A stretch of 64,000 nucleotides of DNA from Streptosporangium sp. NBC_01495. Lineage in GTDB: Bacteria; Actinomycetota; Actinomycetes; Streptosporangiales; Streptosporangiaceae. The stretch's first letter is position 1. Each line of letters begins with the position of its first letter. Under the pieces are notes generated by a model. The model made no database searches and was not told where the DNA came from. It was given only the letters and a program-made list of their open reading frames with translations. Both the position numbers and the translations under genes were made by a program. The stretch is from positions 1,550,001 to 1,614,000 of the forward strand of contig NZ_CP109430.1 in the NCBI RefSeq assembly GCF_036250735.1. Reading direction: 5' to 3'. This document shows positions 37,911 to 47,475 of the stretch, one piece after another.

Positions 37911-40834
37911 GCACAGCGGCCACCACAGCAGCCCCCAGCGGGGGCACGGGCGCGATGCGGCTGACCACCGCGACCGTCACCCAGTTCCTGTCGTCCCAGT
38001 CGCCGCTGGCGGAGTCCCTCACGGGCGCCGGGCGCCGCCGGGTCGTCCTGCTGCGATCCGCGCCCCAGTGGGACGGGCCTGAGGAACTGGCCTGGGGGGA
38101 GGGTAGGCGAGCCCGGGTCGCGGCGGCCCCGTCGCCGCTGGCCGTGCACGAGCTGGTGCTCGACCACTTGCCCGCGAAGGCAGGAAAGGCCGCGAAGGCC
38201 GGGAAGACCGCTGGGCCCGACGTGCTGGTGGTGCTGACCGACCGGGAACAGACCGAACTCGACCCGTCGATCCTCGCCCGCGTGCACAGGAAGCGCATCG
38301 AGACCGTCGACGGCTGGAACGTCGTACGGGACGCGTTCGGCGCCGAGCAGGTCGACCCGCGGCTGAGAGCCGCGGGCTGGGCCGCAGAAGCGCTTCTCGA
38401 CGCCACCCCGCCAGGCGGCTGGCCGCAGCTCGCCGGTGGGGTGCTGTCCCGTCGCGCCGCGCTGTCGGCGCTCGCGCTGCGCCGCATGCGCCTCGGTCGC
38501 TACGACGCCGACGCGGAGCAGGGAATCGACCGGGCACGGGACGCCGACGGTCTCGACACGCACACCCTGCTGCGATGGTCACTCACCCCCGGCGGACCCG
38601 AGCGGCTACTCGCCCTGCGCGGGCCGGAACGTGCCGGGCTCTCGGCGTTCCTCGGCGAGGAGGACCAGGCAGGGCTCACCGGGCGGGCACTGCTCGCGCT
38701 GGTGGCGGCCGAACACGGAGCGGACGCGGTGCCGTTCGGGCTGGTGTGCGCGGCCCTGTGGCTACACGCGGAGGCCGACGTCCAGGCGTACCGGTCGAGA
38801 GGACGGGCCGAGCGGTGGTTCGGGGAGGAGCCCCCCGCGGTCGGTGACGCTCTGGACGTGCTGGTGGCCACCTTCGGCCGGTCCTGCGAGGAGTTCGTCA
38901 CCGCGTTGCTCGAGGCGAGCCGTGTCGACGGGGACGAGGAGGCGGCGCGCGAGGCGTGGCGCATTGCCAGCACGGTGCTGGATCGCGCGGGGGCCCTGGC
39001 GCGGCAGTTCGGGGCCGAGGCGGCGGTGGAGGCCAGTCCGGTGCTCGCGGCCGGTCTGGAGGCACGGTTCGCGAAGGCCGGGCTGGTTCTGGCCGGGGAT
39101 GACTCTCACAAGATCGCGAAGGCCGTACGAACTCTGAGCGCGCATCACATGGCCGCCGATCCGGACGTGCGGGTACGGATCGAGCGAGCCCGGATGGGGC
39201 AGCGGCTCGCCCAGTGGCTCGCGACCGATCCGGCGACGGAGGCCGAGACAGTGGCTGCGGCGATAGAACGCCACAGCGCCGAGACCGGCTGGGTGGATCA
39301 GGCGCTGGAGCACATCGAGGCGGGCGGCGACCCGAACGCTGTGCTGAAGGCCGCGTACGACACGCTGGGCGGGCGGGTCCGCAGGCGACGGCGTGAGATC
39401 GACCGGTCCTTCGCCAGGGTGCTCGCCGTGTGGACGGCGGCCGGCACGGATCCCGGCTCGATGCTGACCGTGGAGTCCTTCCTCGCGCGGGTCGTGAAAC
39501 CGGTCGTGGCCTCCAAGACGGAGCGACGGATGCTCCTGTTGCTCCTGGACGGGATGAGCGCGGCGATCGCCGCCGAGTTGGGCGAGGAACTTCGCCGGTA
39601 CTGGGCCGAATACGATCCGGTGCCGGACCTGGCGAACCGGCCACCTCGGCGGCGCGCCATGGCGGCGGCCCTCCCGACGCTGACCGCAGTCTCCCGGACC
39701 TCGCTGTTCGCCGGGAAGCTGATGAAGGGCACACAGGCCGACGAGAAGCGGCTTTTCCCCGCGCACCGGTTCTGGGGCGGGGTCGGAGCCGCCGTCTTCC
39801 ACAAGGACGATCTCCGGGGAGAGAGCGCCGGTGATCCGTTCGGACCGGCGCTGACCGATGCCCTCGCCGACGGCCGCACGCATGTCGCGGTGGTGCTGAA
39901 CACCATCGACGACCGGCTCGCCAAGGAGCAGAAGCTCGGTGATGGCGCGTGGCGGCTCGACGACGTCGGCAAGCTGCGGGAACTGCTGCGCGTGGCCGCG
40001 ACCGAGGGGATGACGGTAATCCTCACCAGTGACCACGGTCACGTTGTGGACCGCCGCGGGGTGAAGGTCGACGGCGACGGCGTCGCCTCCGCCCGGCACC
40101 GGACACCCGGCGGTCCGCTGGGTGAGACCGAGATCGCCCTGTCCGGTCCGAGGGTGGTGGGGGCGGAGGCGGGCAACGGGATCGTGGCCCTCTGGGACGC
40201 CGACTCCCGCTACACGTCGCAGAAGGCCGGCTACCACGGTGGTGCGTCGCTCGCCGAGTTCACCATCCCCGTTCTGGCGTTTCTGCCCTTCGGTGCCGAG
40301 CCCCCCAAAGGGTGGCGTGAACTTGGTGACCAGCATCCGGCGTGGTGGTCCCTGGAGGTGGAGGCCATCCGTCCTGTCCCGCCTCCTCCGCCGGTGCCCG
40401 AGCCGAAACGACGCGTCAAACCGTCGAAGGCGGCGAAAGCCCACGCTGAAACGCACGACGCGCTCTTCGACGTGGTACTGGCCCCCGGCAGGGATGACGC
40501 CCTTCTCGAGCTTCGGCCGGTCTCACCCGACGACGCCCTGGTCAGCGGACTTCTGGAGTCGGAGATCTTCCAGGCACAGGTGGGTCTGCTGGCCCGCAAG
40601 CCCCCCATAGACAAGATCGAGAAAGCGGTGGGGGCCCTGCTCGACACCGGTGCTCTCCCCGCCACCGCCCTGGCCCAGCGCGTCGGCTACCCGGCGCCCC
40701 GCGCCGACGGTTTCGCCGCCGTACTGCGCCAGCTCCTCAACTACGACGGGGTGCAGGTTCTGGAGACCCTTCCGGACGGACGCACGTTACGGCTGAACAC
40801 CGGGTTGCTTCGAGACCAGTTCGAACTGCGATAG
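37907..40834 (+). CDS. pglZ: PglZ: alkaline-phosphatase-superfamily protein of BREX
   Basis: The 975-aa protein starts at ATG 37907 (ATGA overlap with pglY). The PglZ domain is visible through metal-site blocks of the alkaline phosphatase superfamily: [16 protein letters not shown] (residues about 540-555) and [12 protein letters not shown] (about 704-715). Downstream is a [20 protein letters not shown] segment. The N-terminal ~500 residues are helical. The C-terminal ~90 residues look like a winged-helix module. PglZ is the protein shared by all BREX types; its catalytic role is debated. It is followed by brxD after 19 bp. Confidence 0.93.
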   Translation: MSTAATTAAPSGGTGAMRLTTATVTQFLSSQSPLAESLTGAGRRRVVLLRSAPQWDGPEELAWGEGRRARVAAAPSPLAVHELVLDHLPAKAGKAAKAGKTAGPDVLVVLTDREQTELDPSILARVHRKRIETVDGWNVVRDAFGAEQVDPRLRAAGWAAEALLDATPPGGWPQLAGGVLSRRAALSALALRRMRLGRYDADAEQGIDRARDADGLDTHTLLRWSLTPGGPERLLALRGPERAGLSAFLGEEDQAGLTGRALLALVAAEHGADAVPFGLVCAALWLHAEADVQAYRSRGRAERWFGEEPPAVGDALDVLVATFGRSCEEFVTALLEASRVDGDEEAAREAWRIASTVLDRAGALARQFGAEAAVEASPVLAAGLEARFAKAGLVLAGDDSHKIAKAVRTLSAHHMAADPDVRVRIERARMGQRLAQWLATDPATEAETVAAAIERHSAETGWVDQALEHIEAGGDPNAVLKAAYDTLGGRVRRRRREIDRSFARVLAVWTAAGTDPGSMLTVESFLARVVKPVVASKTERRMLLLLLDGMSAAIAAELGEELRRYWAEYDPVPDLANRPPRRRAMAAALPTLTAVSRTSLFAGKLMKGTQADEKRLFPAHRFWGGVGAAVFHKDDLRGESAGDPFGPALTDALADGRTHVAVVLNTIDDRLAKEQKLGDGAWRLDDVGKLRELLRVAATEGMTVILTSDHGHVVDRRGVKVDGDGVASARHRTPGGPLGETEIALSGPRVVGAEAGNGIVALWDADSRYTSQKAGYHGGASLAEFTIPVLAFLPFGAEPPKGWRELGDQHPAWWSLEVEAIRPVPPPPPVPEPKRRVKPSKAAKAHAETHDALFDVVLAPGRDDALLELRPVSPDDALVSGLLESEIFQAQVGLLARKPPIDKIEKAVGALLDTGALPATALAQRVGYPAPRADGFAAVLRQLLNYDGVQVLETLPDGRTLRLNTGLLRDQFELR

Positions 40835-40853
40835 CCGCCACGATGGAAAACTG

Positions 40854-42188
40854 GTGGGTGTGAGTACCGCTCGATCGTCTCGTCCGACACAGGTCAGCGT
40901 GGCACGCCGCCGCGCCGTGATCGACGCGCTGCGGCGCGGCGCCGTACCCGAGAGCGGCCTCGACCTGCTCGCCACCGGCCTCGACCGGTTCGAGTCGGCA
41001 CTCGACGCCGAGCTGGACGCGGTCGCCTCCGGTGCCTCGGTGTTCAAGGCCGTGCGGGGGGAGTACGGATCCGGCAAGACGTTCTTCACGCGGTGGCTGG
41101 GCGAGCGGGCCAAACGGCGCAACTTCGCCGTCGCCGAGATCCAGGTCTCCGAGACCGAGACGCCCCTGCACCGGCTGGAGACCGTCTACCGGCGGCTGAC
41201 CGAGCGGCTCACCACCGCGAGTTTCCCGCCGAGCGCGCTGCGGTCGGTGGTGGATGCGTGGTTCTACACGCTGGAGGAGGACGCGCTCGCCGCCGGAGCG
41301 GGCGAGGACGAGCTGCCCGCCAAGGTGGAGAAACTGCTGGCCGCCCGGCTCACCGAGGTGTCCCGGCACGCCCCGTCCTTCGCCACGGCACTGCGCGGTT
41401 ACCGGTCCGCGCTCGCCAAGGGTGACGAGACGACCGCAGCGGCGATCCTCGCCTGGCTCGGCGGGCAGCCGCACGTGGCCGCCGCCGCACGCCGGTTCGC
41501 GGGCGTACGCGGTGACCTCGACCACTTCGGGGCGTTCGGTTTCTTGCAGGGACTCCTGACCGTGCTGCGCGACTCAGGGCACCCGGGGCTCCTCGTCGTG
41601 CTGGACGAGGTTGAGACCCTGCAGCGCGTGCGCTCCGACGCACGTGACAAGGCGCTCAACGCGCTGCGGCAGCTCATCGACGAGGTGCACTCGGGCCGCT
41701 TTCCCGGCCTGTATCTGTTGATCACCGGAACTCCGGCGTTCTACGACGGGCAGCAGGGAGTGCAACGACTCCCACCGCTGGCCCAGCGGCTGGCGACCGA
41801 CTTCACGACGGACCCGCGCTTCGACAACCCGCGCGCGGTGCAGATCCGGCTGCCCGGTTTCACCCTGGAATCGCTGGTCGGTCTGGGAACGACTGTCCGT
41901 GATCTCTACGTCGCCGGAGCCGAGGCCCCCGACCGGGTTCAGGACCTCGCCGACGACACCTACGTCACCGAGCTGGCACGGGCAGTCGGCGGGGCACTGG
42001 GAGGCAAGGTCGGGGTGGCTCCCAGGCTGTTCCTGAAGAAGCTCGTCGGCGACGTGCTCGACCGCATCGACCAGTTCGAGGACTTCGACCCTCGGCTGCA
42101 CTACACCCTGACCGTGAAGCGCTCCGAACTCACCGACGTCGAACGGAATCTCGCCGTCACGGCCGACGACGTCGACCTGGATCTGTGA
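40854..42188 (+). CDS. brxD: BrxD: BREX ATP-binding protein
   Basis: This 444-aa P-loop ATPase has Walker A GEYGSGKTFFTRWL near residue 70 and Walker B LLVVLDEVETLQRV near residue 246, followed by a sensor-type LLITGTPAFYDG. BrxD is the ORC/Cdc6-like ATPase found downstream of pglZ in type 2 (and some other) BREX clusters, always with BrxHI. GTG 40854 or GTG 40860 could start it; neither has a clear Shine-Dalgarno, which suggests coupling to pglZ. It overlaps brxHI by one base (or 4 bp if GTG 42185 is used). Confidence 0.9.
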   Translation: MGVSTARSSRPTQVSVARRRAVIDALRRGAVPESGLDLLATGLDRFESALDAELDAVASGASVFKAVRGEYGSGKTFFTRWLGERAKRRNFAVAEIQVSETETPLHRLETVYRRLTERLTTASFPPSALRSVVDAWFYTLEEDALAAGAGEDELPAKVEKLLAARLTEVSRHAPSFATALRGYRSALAKGDETTAAAILAWLGGQPHVAAAARRFAGVRGDLDHFGAFGFLQGLLTVLRDSGHPGLLVVLDEVETLQRVRSDARDKALNALRQLIDEVHSGRFPGLYLLITGTPAFYDGQQGVQRLPPLAQRLATDFTTDPRFDNPRAVQIRLPGFTLESLVGLGTTVRDLYVAGAEAPDRVQDLADDTYVTELARAVGGALGGKVGVAPRLFLKKLVGDVLDRIDQFEDFDPRLHYTLTVKRSELTDVERNLAVTADDVDLDL

Positions 42189-44326
42189 TGACTGACTCGG
42201 CCGACCCCCTGGATCGGCTCGATCCGGTCGTCCTGCACCACATCGTGAACAGTCTCGGCTGGCTCGACCTGCGCCCCCTGCAACGGACCGCGATCGAGCC
42301 GCTGATGGACGGCGCGGACGCGGTGCTGCTCGCCCCGACCGCGGGCGGCAAGACCGAGGCGGCCTGCTTCCCGCTACTGTCGGCGATGGCACAACAGCAC
42401 TGGACCGGAACGTCGGTGCTCTACCTGTGCCCCCTCAAGGCGTTGCTCAACAATCTCCTCCCACGGATCGACGCGTACGCGCAGTGGCTCGGACGCCGGG
42501 CCGCGCTCTGGCACGGAGATGTCAGTGAATCGCGGCGGCGCCGGATCCGTACCGACCCGCCCGACATCCTGCTCACCACCCCCGAGTCGCTCGAGGCGAT
42601 GCTGATCGGCGTGAAGACCGATCACGCGCACCTGCTGGGACGCGTCCGGGCGGTGGTCGTGGACGAGGTGCACGCGTTTGCCGGAGACGACCGTGGCTGG
42701 CACCTGCTGGCCGTGCTGGAGCGGTTGGAGCGCGTGACCGGCCGTGCCATCCAGCGGATCGGTCTCTCGGCGACCGTGGGCAACCCGGCGCAGCTCCTCG
42801 ATTGGCTGCAGGGAGCTGGCCGAGGAGAACGGACCGGACAGGTGGTGGCGCCCGACCTCCCACTCGCGCCTTCCGACGGTTCCCGCCCGGCAGGGAACGT
42901 CGAACTCGACTACGTCGGTTCGCTGGACAACGCCGCGAAGCTGATCGCGGCGCTGCACCGGGGAGAGAAGCGCCTGGTGTTCTGCGACTCGCGACGGCAG
43001 GTGGAGCACCTCGGCGCGGCCCTGCGCGCCCGCGAGGTGAACGTCTTCCTCTCCCACGCCTCGCTGTCCACCGAGGAACGCACGCGGTCGGAGAGAGCCT
43101 TCTCCGAGGCCCGGGACTGCGTCATCGTCTCCACCTCGACGCTCGAACTCGGCATCGACGTGGGCGACCTGGATCGTGTCATCCAGGTCGACGCCCCCGG
43201 CAGCGTCGCGTCGTTCCTGCAACGCATCGGACGCACCGGACGGCGGTCCGACACTGTACGAAACTGTTTGTTCCTGACGACGACGAAGGAGTCGCTGCTC
43301 CAGGCCGCGGGTCTGCTGGTGCTGTGGGGACGCGGCTGGGTGGAACCGGTCGTCGCACCGCCGGAACCACGTCACCTGGTGGCGCAGCAGTTGCTCGCCG
43401 TCGCCCTCCAGCACCACCGGATCGGCGGCAGGTCGTGGCCGGAGGAGTGGAACGGGCTGGACCCCTTCGATCGTTCGGCGATCCCCATCATGCGGCACAT
43501 GATCGACAAGGGATTCCTTGACGAGGACGATGGGATGCTGTTCGTCGGGCCCGAGGCCGAGCGGCGCTTCGGACGGCGCCACTTCATGGAGCTGACCGCC
43601 TCCTTCACCGCCCCACCGCAGTTCACCGTGCTGGCCGGTCGCCAGGAGATCGGGCAGACCGACACCTCGGTGCTGACCGAGGAGAGGCAGGGACCACGCC
43701 TGCTGTTACTCGGCGGCCGGAGCTGGCGGGTGACCTTCATCGACTGGACGCGTAAGAGGGCCTTCGTCGAGCCGGCCGACGGTGGCGGTGTCGCCAAGTG
43801 GACGAGCAGCGGGATCACTGGGCTGTCATATGCCCTCACCCGGGCCATGCGAGAGGTACTTCTCGGGGCGGATCCTCCGGTGTCCCTGACCCGCCGGGCC
43901 CAGGACGGACTCGCCGAATGGCGGGAGGAGGAGGCGCCGGATGTCGTACATCCCGGGGGCACGCTGATCACCAGGGCGGGCGACGATGTGCGGTGGTGGA
44001 CGTGGGCCGGCTACCGCGCGAACGCGACGCTCGCCGCCACACTGCCGTCGATCGCCGACCCGGTGCAGCGGCCGACGGACTTCTCCGTACGGCTACGGGA
44101 GGACCTGACTCCCGATGCCTGGCGCGAGGCTCGTGCCGGCGCGGGGAACGGTGAGCTCCTGGTACTGCCGGACGTCGACCGCCGCGCCGTCCACGGGCTG
44201 AAGTTCTCGGCCGTTCTGCCGGAACGGCTCGCGGTGGCGACGGTCGCGGCTCGGCTGGCCGACTTCGAGGGGGCACGCGCCGCGCTGGCCGAGCCGATTC
44301 GCCTGCGGATCGCTACGTCCTCCTGA
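42188..44326 (+). CDS. brxHI: BrxHI: Lhr-like DEAD/DEAH-box helicase of BREX
   Basis: The 712-aa SF2 helicase has motifs in order: Q-like RPLQRTAIEPL, Walker A APTAGGKTEAACFPLL (residue about 49), TTPESLEAML, Walker B VVVDEVHAFAGD (about 158), SATVGN, STSTLELGIDVGDLDRVIQVD, and RIGRTGRR. The C-terminal part has the Lhr-type LLGGRSWRVTFIDWTRKRAF domain. In type 2 BREX it closes the operon, as here. It is compact compared with full-length Lhr (about 1500 aa), as expected for BrxHI. The next gene is convergent. Confidence 0.92.
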   Translation: MTDSADPLDRLDPVVLHHIVNSLGWLDLRPLQRTAIEPLMDGADAVLLAPTAGGKTEAACFPLLSAMAQQHWTGTSVLYLCPLKALLNNLLPRIDAYAQWLGRRAALWHGDVSESRRRRIRTDPPDILLTTPESLEAMLIGVKTDHAHLLGRVRAVVVDEVHAFAGDDRGWHLLAVLERLERVTGRAIQRIGLSATVGNPAQLLDWLQGAGRGERTGQVVAPDLPLAPSDGSRPAGNVELDYVGSLDNAAKLIAALHRGEKRLVFCDSRRQVEHLGAALRAREVNVFLSHASLSTEERTRSERAFSEARDCVIVSTSTLELGIDVGDLDRVIQVDAPGSVASFLQRIGRTGRRSDTVRNCLFLTTTKESLLQAAGLLVLWGRGWVEPVVAPPEPRHLVAQQLLAVALQHHRIGGRSWPEEWNGLDPFDRSAIPIMRHMIDKGFLDEDDGMLFVGPEAERRFGRRHFMELTASFTAPPQFTVLAGRQEIGQTDTSVLTEERQGPRLLLLGGRSWRVTFIDWTRKRAFVEPADGGGVAKWTSSGITGLSYALTRAMREVLLGADPPVSLTRRAQDGLAEWREEEAPDVVHPGGTLITRAGDDVRWWTWAGYRANATLAATLPSIADPVQRPTDFSVRLREDLTPDAWREARAGAGNGELLVLPDVDRRAVHGLKFSAVLPERLAVATVAARLADFEGARAALAEPIRLRIATSS

Positions 44327-44401
44327 GGGCGTCATCCGGAGTCCCGGCAGGCGCAGTGCTCCGGGACTCGGAGGACGACCGTATGTCTCAGGTGGAGGAC
44401 G

Positions 44402-44611
44402 TCAGGCGATGCCGTCGAAGTGGCCACTCTTGATGCCGCCGACGAAGGCCGTCCACTCGTCACGATGGAACACGAGCGTTCCGCCGTCACGGTCCTTGGT
44501 GTCGCGGACGGCGACATCGTTGCCGATGAACGCCATCTCGACGCAGCTTGCGCCTTCGCCGCTGAGGCTGCTCTTGCGCCAAGGCGCACCGGAGAGGTCA
44601 GGTTGCTGCAT
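44402..44611 (-). CDS. DUF397 protein
   Basis: This 69-aa protein matches DUF397: the WRKSSLSGEGASCVEMAFIG opening, VAVRDTKDRDGGTLVF, and the W-x-x-F block EWTAFVGGIK. It starts at ATG 44611 with AGGAAGGA upstream, 14 bp after the HTH gene. DUF397 proteins (BldB/WhiJ-associated) are small partners of DUF5753-type regulators in actinomycete development and may act like antitoxins. Confidence 0.9.
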   Translation of the reverse strand: MQQPDLSGAPWRKSSLSGEGASCVEMAFIGNDVAVRDTKDRDGGTLVFHRDEWTAFVGGIKSGHFDGIA

Positions 44612-44625
44612 CCTGCTTCCTTCCT

Positions 44626-45498
44626 CTAAAGATCTTCGCGTGGGGATGCGAGTAGCGCGACCGCGTCAGCAGGGCTGAGCGCTATCGCGCGAAGATGCTC
44701 ACACATATCGTTATACCTCCTGATATCCGTTTCCTTCTCAAGAAATAGGTCGCCGGCCATGCTGTCGATGTAGATCACGTCAGAGTTTTCCGGGGCGAAC
44801 TTCAGGACGATGAAGCTTCCCAGCATTCCGGAGTGGGCTCCAGCGGAGAATGGGATGACCTGGATGGTGATGTGCGGGCGTTGAGCCTGCTGGGCGAGAT
44901 GCGCGAGCTGATCGCGCATGATGGCATTGCTGCCGACTGTCCGATAGAGAGCAGCCTGATCGAGGATGGCCCATAGACGGAGCGGTGTATCTCCCTCCAG
45001 AAGAGCCTGTCGTTGCAGCCGGGCAGCAACACGGTCTTCGACCTGGGCCTCGGTAGCGGTTGGGGGCACAGCCCGGATCACTGCTCGCGCGTAGTCTTCG
45101 GTCTGCAGTAGGCCAGGGATGAACAGCGACTCGTAGTTGATGACTTGCTCAGCCTCGGACTCCAGGCTGATGAGGGCGGTGTACTGATCGCTGAGATTGG
45201 CCTCGAAGCTGTGCAGCCAGCCGCGCTGTCTGGCTTCCTTCTGTAACAACACCAGGTCAGCACGGCGGCTGCCGGTGACGCCGTAGAGGTCGAGCAGGGC
45301 GTTGAGTGTTCGGAGTTGGGGCTTGGTCTTGGCCGTCTCGATCCGGTAGAGCGTGGCGAGATTGAGGTCGGTCTTCTCGGTCACCTCGTTCTGGGCCAGC
45401 CCAGCCTCCTGGCGGAGGCGACGCAGCTCGGCTGCCAGACGACGCAGCCGCACCGTGGGTGGTTGACGCCGGGGCGGCGGAGGCGTGATTTCGCTCAT
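44626..45498 (-). CDS. XRE-type regulator with DUF5753 domain
   Basis: About 290 aa from ATG 45498 (GGAGAAGG 5 nt upstream; the in-frame start at 45525 is less well supported). The N-terminal helix-turn-helix reads LRRLRQEAGLAQNEVTEKTD then LNLATLYRIETAKTKP. The C-terminal DUF5753 domain has YESLFIPGLLQTEDYARAVI, FAPENSDVIYIDSMAGDLFL and the closing RYNDMCEHLRAIALSPADAV. This is the WhiJ/Scr1-like pair with the following DUF397 gene. It probably autoregulates from the intergenic region at 45499-45867. Confidence 0.9.
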   Translation of the reverse strand: MSEITPPPPRRQPPTVRLRRLAAELRRLRQEAGLAQNEVTEKTDLNLATLYRIETAKTKPQLRTLNALLDLYGVTGSRRADLVLLQKEARQRGWLHSFEANLSDQYTALISLESEAEQVINYESLFIPGLLQTEDYARAVIRAVPPTATEAQVEDRVAARLQRQALLEGDTPLRLWAILDQAALYRTVGSNAIMRDQLAHLAQQAQRPHITIQVIPFSAGAHSGMLGSFIVLKFAPENSDVIYIDSMAGDLFLEKETDIRRYNDMCEHLRAIALSPADAVALLASPREDL

Positions 45499-45867
45499 CT
45501 CGTCCTTCTCCCGCATCTTCAGCACCTCTCTGAACTAAGTGGGCAATGCAAAAGCCATGTTGCTTTTACTGAGGGTGATAGTGCATGCTCGCAGAGTTAA
45601 GTTTTCCAGGCGACACCTCCGCTGGAAGGCGAAACACGTGATTTCCCCAGACGGCCGGGCGGACGATCTTCCCTCCCGGGGCGGCCCACCCCGTACCGGG
45701 TGCCCGTCCGGCCTCAGTGGTACGACCGGCGACGCATCTGCGACGCTCCCCGGCCGTGCTTCCCGTAGGACCGGCACCGTGCCCCCGTCCCCCGTGGGGT
45801 GAGCGGCGTCCCCCGTCTGCGAACGGTGCCGGTCCTACGTCCGACGTACTGACCAGGAGCGGGTGAA
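45499..45867. other. Divergent intergenic region
   Basis: About 370 bp between the HTH regulator (leftward) and the HATPase gene (rightward). It carries the 17-bp inverted repeat at 45764-45839 and an A+T-richer block at 45540-45605 likely to contain the leftward promoter. Confidence 0.45.
45764..45839. promoter_or_regulatory. 17-bp perfect inverted repeat upstream of the HATPase gene
   Basis: CGTAGGACCGGCACCGT (45764-45780) is repeated in exact inverse at 45823-45839, separated by 42 nt that hold an inner CCCCGTGGGG hairpin. It ends 28 bp before the ATG at 45868. It could be a long leader hairpin or a looped operator for a dimeric regulator such as the adjacent HTH protein. Confidence 0.5.
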
Positions 45868-46341
45868 ATGACCGGTGTAACCACCACGGAGCACTATCTG
45901 GAACTCTCCGTCTTCCCGACCTCGCCCTACTACGCCCGCGTGCACGTCCGGCGAGTGCTTGAAGGCTGGCGGCGGGACGACCTGGTTGAGATGGCCCAGC
46001 TCGTCGTCTCCGAGCTGGTCTCCAACGCCGTCAAGGCGCACACCTCGTGCCCCGCCGACGTGGAGGCGAACCACCTCGACCCGGACCGCATCTGGATGGA
46101 CCTCTATCTGGTCGGCAAGACGGTGGTGCTCCGCGTCTGGGACGCCGCCCGCACCCCGCCCGTACTGCGCGACCCCGACCCCGACGACGAGAGCGGCCGA
46201 GGTCTCCACCTCGTCGACCTCCTCGCCACCGAGTGGGGCTACTACCGCCCCACCCCCGGCGGCAAGATCGTCTGGTGCGCTCTGGCAACCCCACCGCCAC
46301 CTCCCGAGGAGCGGGCAGGCACCACCCACCCGCACCGATGA
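45868..46341 (+). CDS. HATPase (GHKL) domain protein, anti-sigma-factor-like kinase
   Basis: This 157-aa protein has GHKL ATPase boxes: N-box MAQLVVSELVSNAVKAH, then LRVWDAARTPPVL (G1-like) and ESGRGLHLVDLLATEWG (G2 box). Such stand-alone domains in actinomycetes resemble RsbW/SpoIIAB and bind sigma or anti-anti-sigma factors. The ATG is preceded by AGGAGCGGG. It sits 12 bp before the SAH-hydrolase-like gene and is probably co-transcribed. Confidence 0.88.
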   Translation: MTGVTTTEHYLELSVFPTSPYYARVHVRRVLEGWRRDDLVEMAQLVVSELVSNAVKAHTSCPADVEANHLDPDRIWMDLYLVGKTVVLRVWDAARTPPVLRDPDPDDESGRGLHLVDLLATEWGYYRPTPGGKIVWCALATPPPPPEERAGTTHPHR

Positions 46342-46353
46342 GAGGGAACAGTC

Positions 46354-47475
46354 TTGGAAGTCTTCGAACGTGCCCGGCTGGACGCGTACTTCGCCAAGAT
46401 CGTGACTCGGTTCGTTCCCGAGGAGCGGATCACGTCCTTCCTGATCACTCATCTTCTGCCCGAACGACCCTGTTTCGTCCGCGCGGTCGCGGCGATGAGC
46501 CGCCTGCGGGCGGTTCTGCCCAAGCCCAAGTCGATCGACCCCGCCGCCCGGCGCGAGGTCGAGCAGGCCGTCCCGGTCGACGCGCTCTCCCGTGAGCTGT
46601 TCGCCGACCCCGGCACGGCCCTGGACTACTTCGAGTCCCGGGCCGCCACCGAGCCGATCGCGCTGCTGGACGTCGGCGGTTACTTCGCCCCGGCCCTGGC
46701 CGAGGTGCACGGGCGCTTCTCCGGTCGGCTTCTCGGGGTGATCGAGGACACCGAGAACGGCCACCGCCGCTACCAGGATCTCGACACGCTGCCCTGCCCG
46801 GTGGTCTCGGTCGCCCGGTCGCCGTTGAAGGACCCGGAGGATTTCCTCGTCGGCCAGTCCGTGGTCTTCTCCACCGAGGCCGTCATGCGCGGACGGGGCG
46901 ACATCCTGCACGGCCGCCCGGCCCTGGTGATCGGGTTCGGCAAGCTCGGCAGCTCGATCGCCCGGCTGCTGCACGCCAAGGGTGTCCAGGTCACCGTCTT
47001 CGACATCGACCCTGTTCGCCGTACCCAGGCGCTGTCCCAGGGGTTCGCCGTCGCCCGTGACCGGCACAGCGCGCTGACCGGAGCCGGACTCGTGCTCTGT
47101 GCGACCGGTGCCATCTCCCTGAGCGGCGAGGACTTCCCCCACCTGCGCAACGGCGCCTACGTCGCCACCGTCACCAGCAGCGAGGACGAGTTGGAACTCG
47201 GCGGACTGCTGGACGTCTACACCCGCACGATGGTCGGTGACTACATCACCCGATATCAGACGACCGGCCACTACTTCTACCTGGCCAACGGCGGAAACGC
47301 CGTCAACTTTTTGCACGGCGCCAGCGTCGGGCCGTTCATCTTCCTGGTGCAGGCCGAGATACTCGCCGGAATCGGGATGCTCACCCGCGGAGACCTCGCA
47401 CCCGGTATGCATGAGGTCTCCGCGGCCGACCGCGCCGCTGTCGCGGCGATCTGGCTCTCCTACTTCAACAGGTGA
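46354..47475 (+). CDS. S-adenosylhomocysteine hydrolase-like NAD-binding protein
   Basis: The 373-aa protein starts at TTG 46354, with GAGAGGGA 6 nt upstream. A Rossmann glycine motif (ALVIGFGKLGSSIARLLHAK) is followed by VTVFDIDPVRRTQALSQGF and a late NGGNAVNFLHGAS, as in the NAD domain of adenosylhomocysteinases. The family's usual N-terminal substrate domain is replaced by an unrelated ~150 residues with ALLDVGGYFAPAL and VIEDTENGHRRYQDL. It is therefore a paralogue and may not hydrolyse SAH. Its TGA overlaps the Nudix gene. Confidence 0.75.
   Translation: MEVFERARLDAYFAKIVTRFVPEERITSFLITHLLPERPCFVRAVAAMSRLRAVLPKPKSIDPAARREVEQAVPVDALSRELFADPGTALDYFESRAATEPIALLDVGGYFAPALAEVHGRFSGRLLGVIEDTENGHRRYQDLDTLPCPVVSVARSPLKDPEDFLVGQSVVFSTEAVMRGRGDILHGRPALVIGFGKLGSSIARLLHAKGVQVTVFDIDPVRRTQALSQGFAVARDRHSALTGAGLVLCATGAISLSGEDFPHLRNGAYVATVTSSEDELELGGLLDVYTRTMVGDYITRYQTTGHYFYLANGGNAVNFLHGASVGPFIFLVQAEILAGIGMLTRGDLAPGMHEVSAADRAAVAAIWLSYFNR

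Noticed and set aside
23393-44326. DISARM system
   Set aside because: The methyltransferase, kinase, ATPase and PglZ set is type 2 BREX; no drmA/drmC-type phospholipase or other DISARM core genes.
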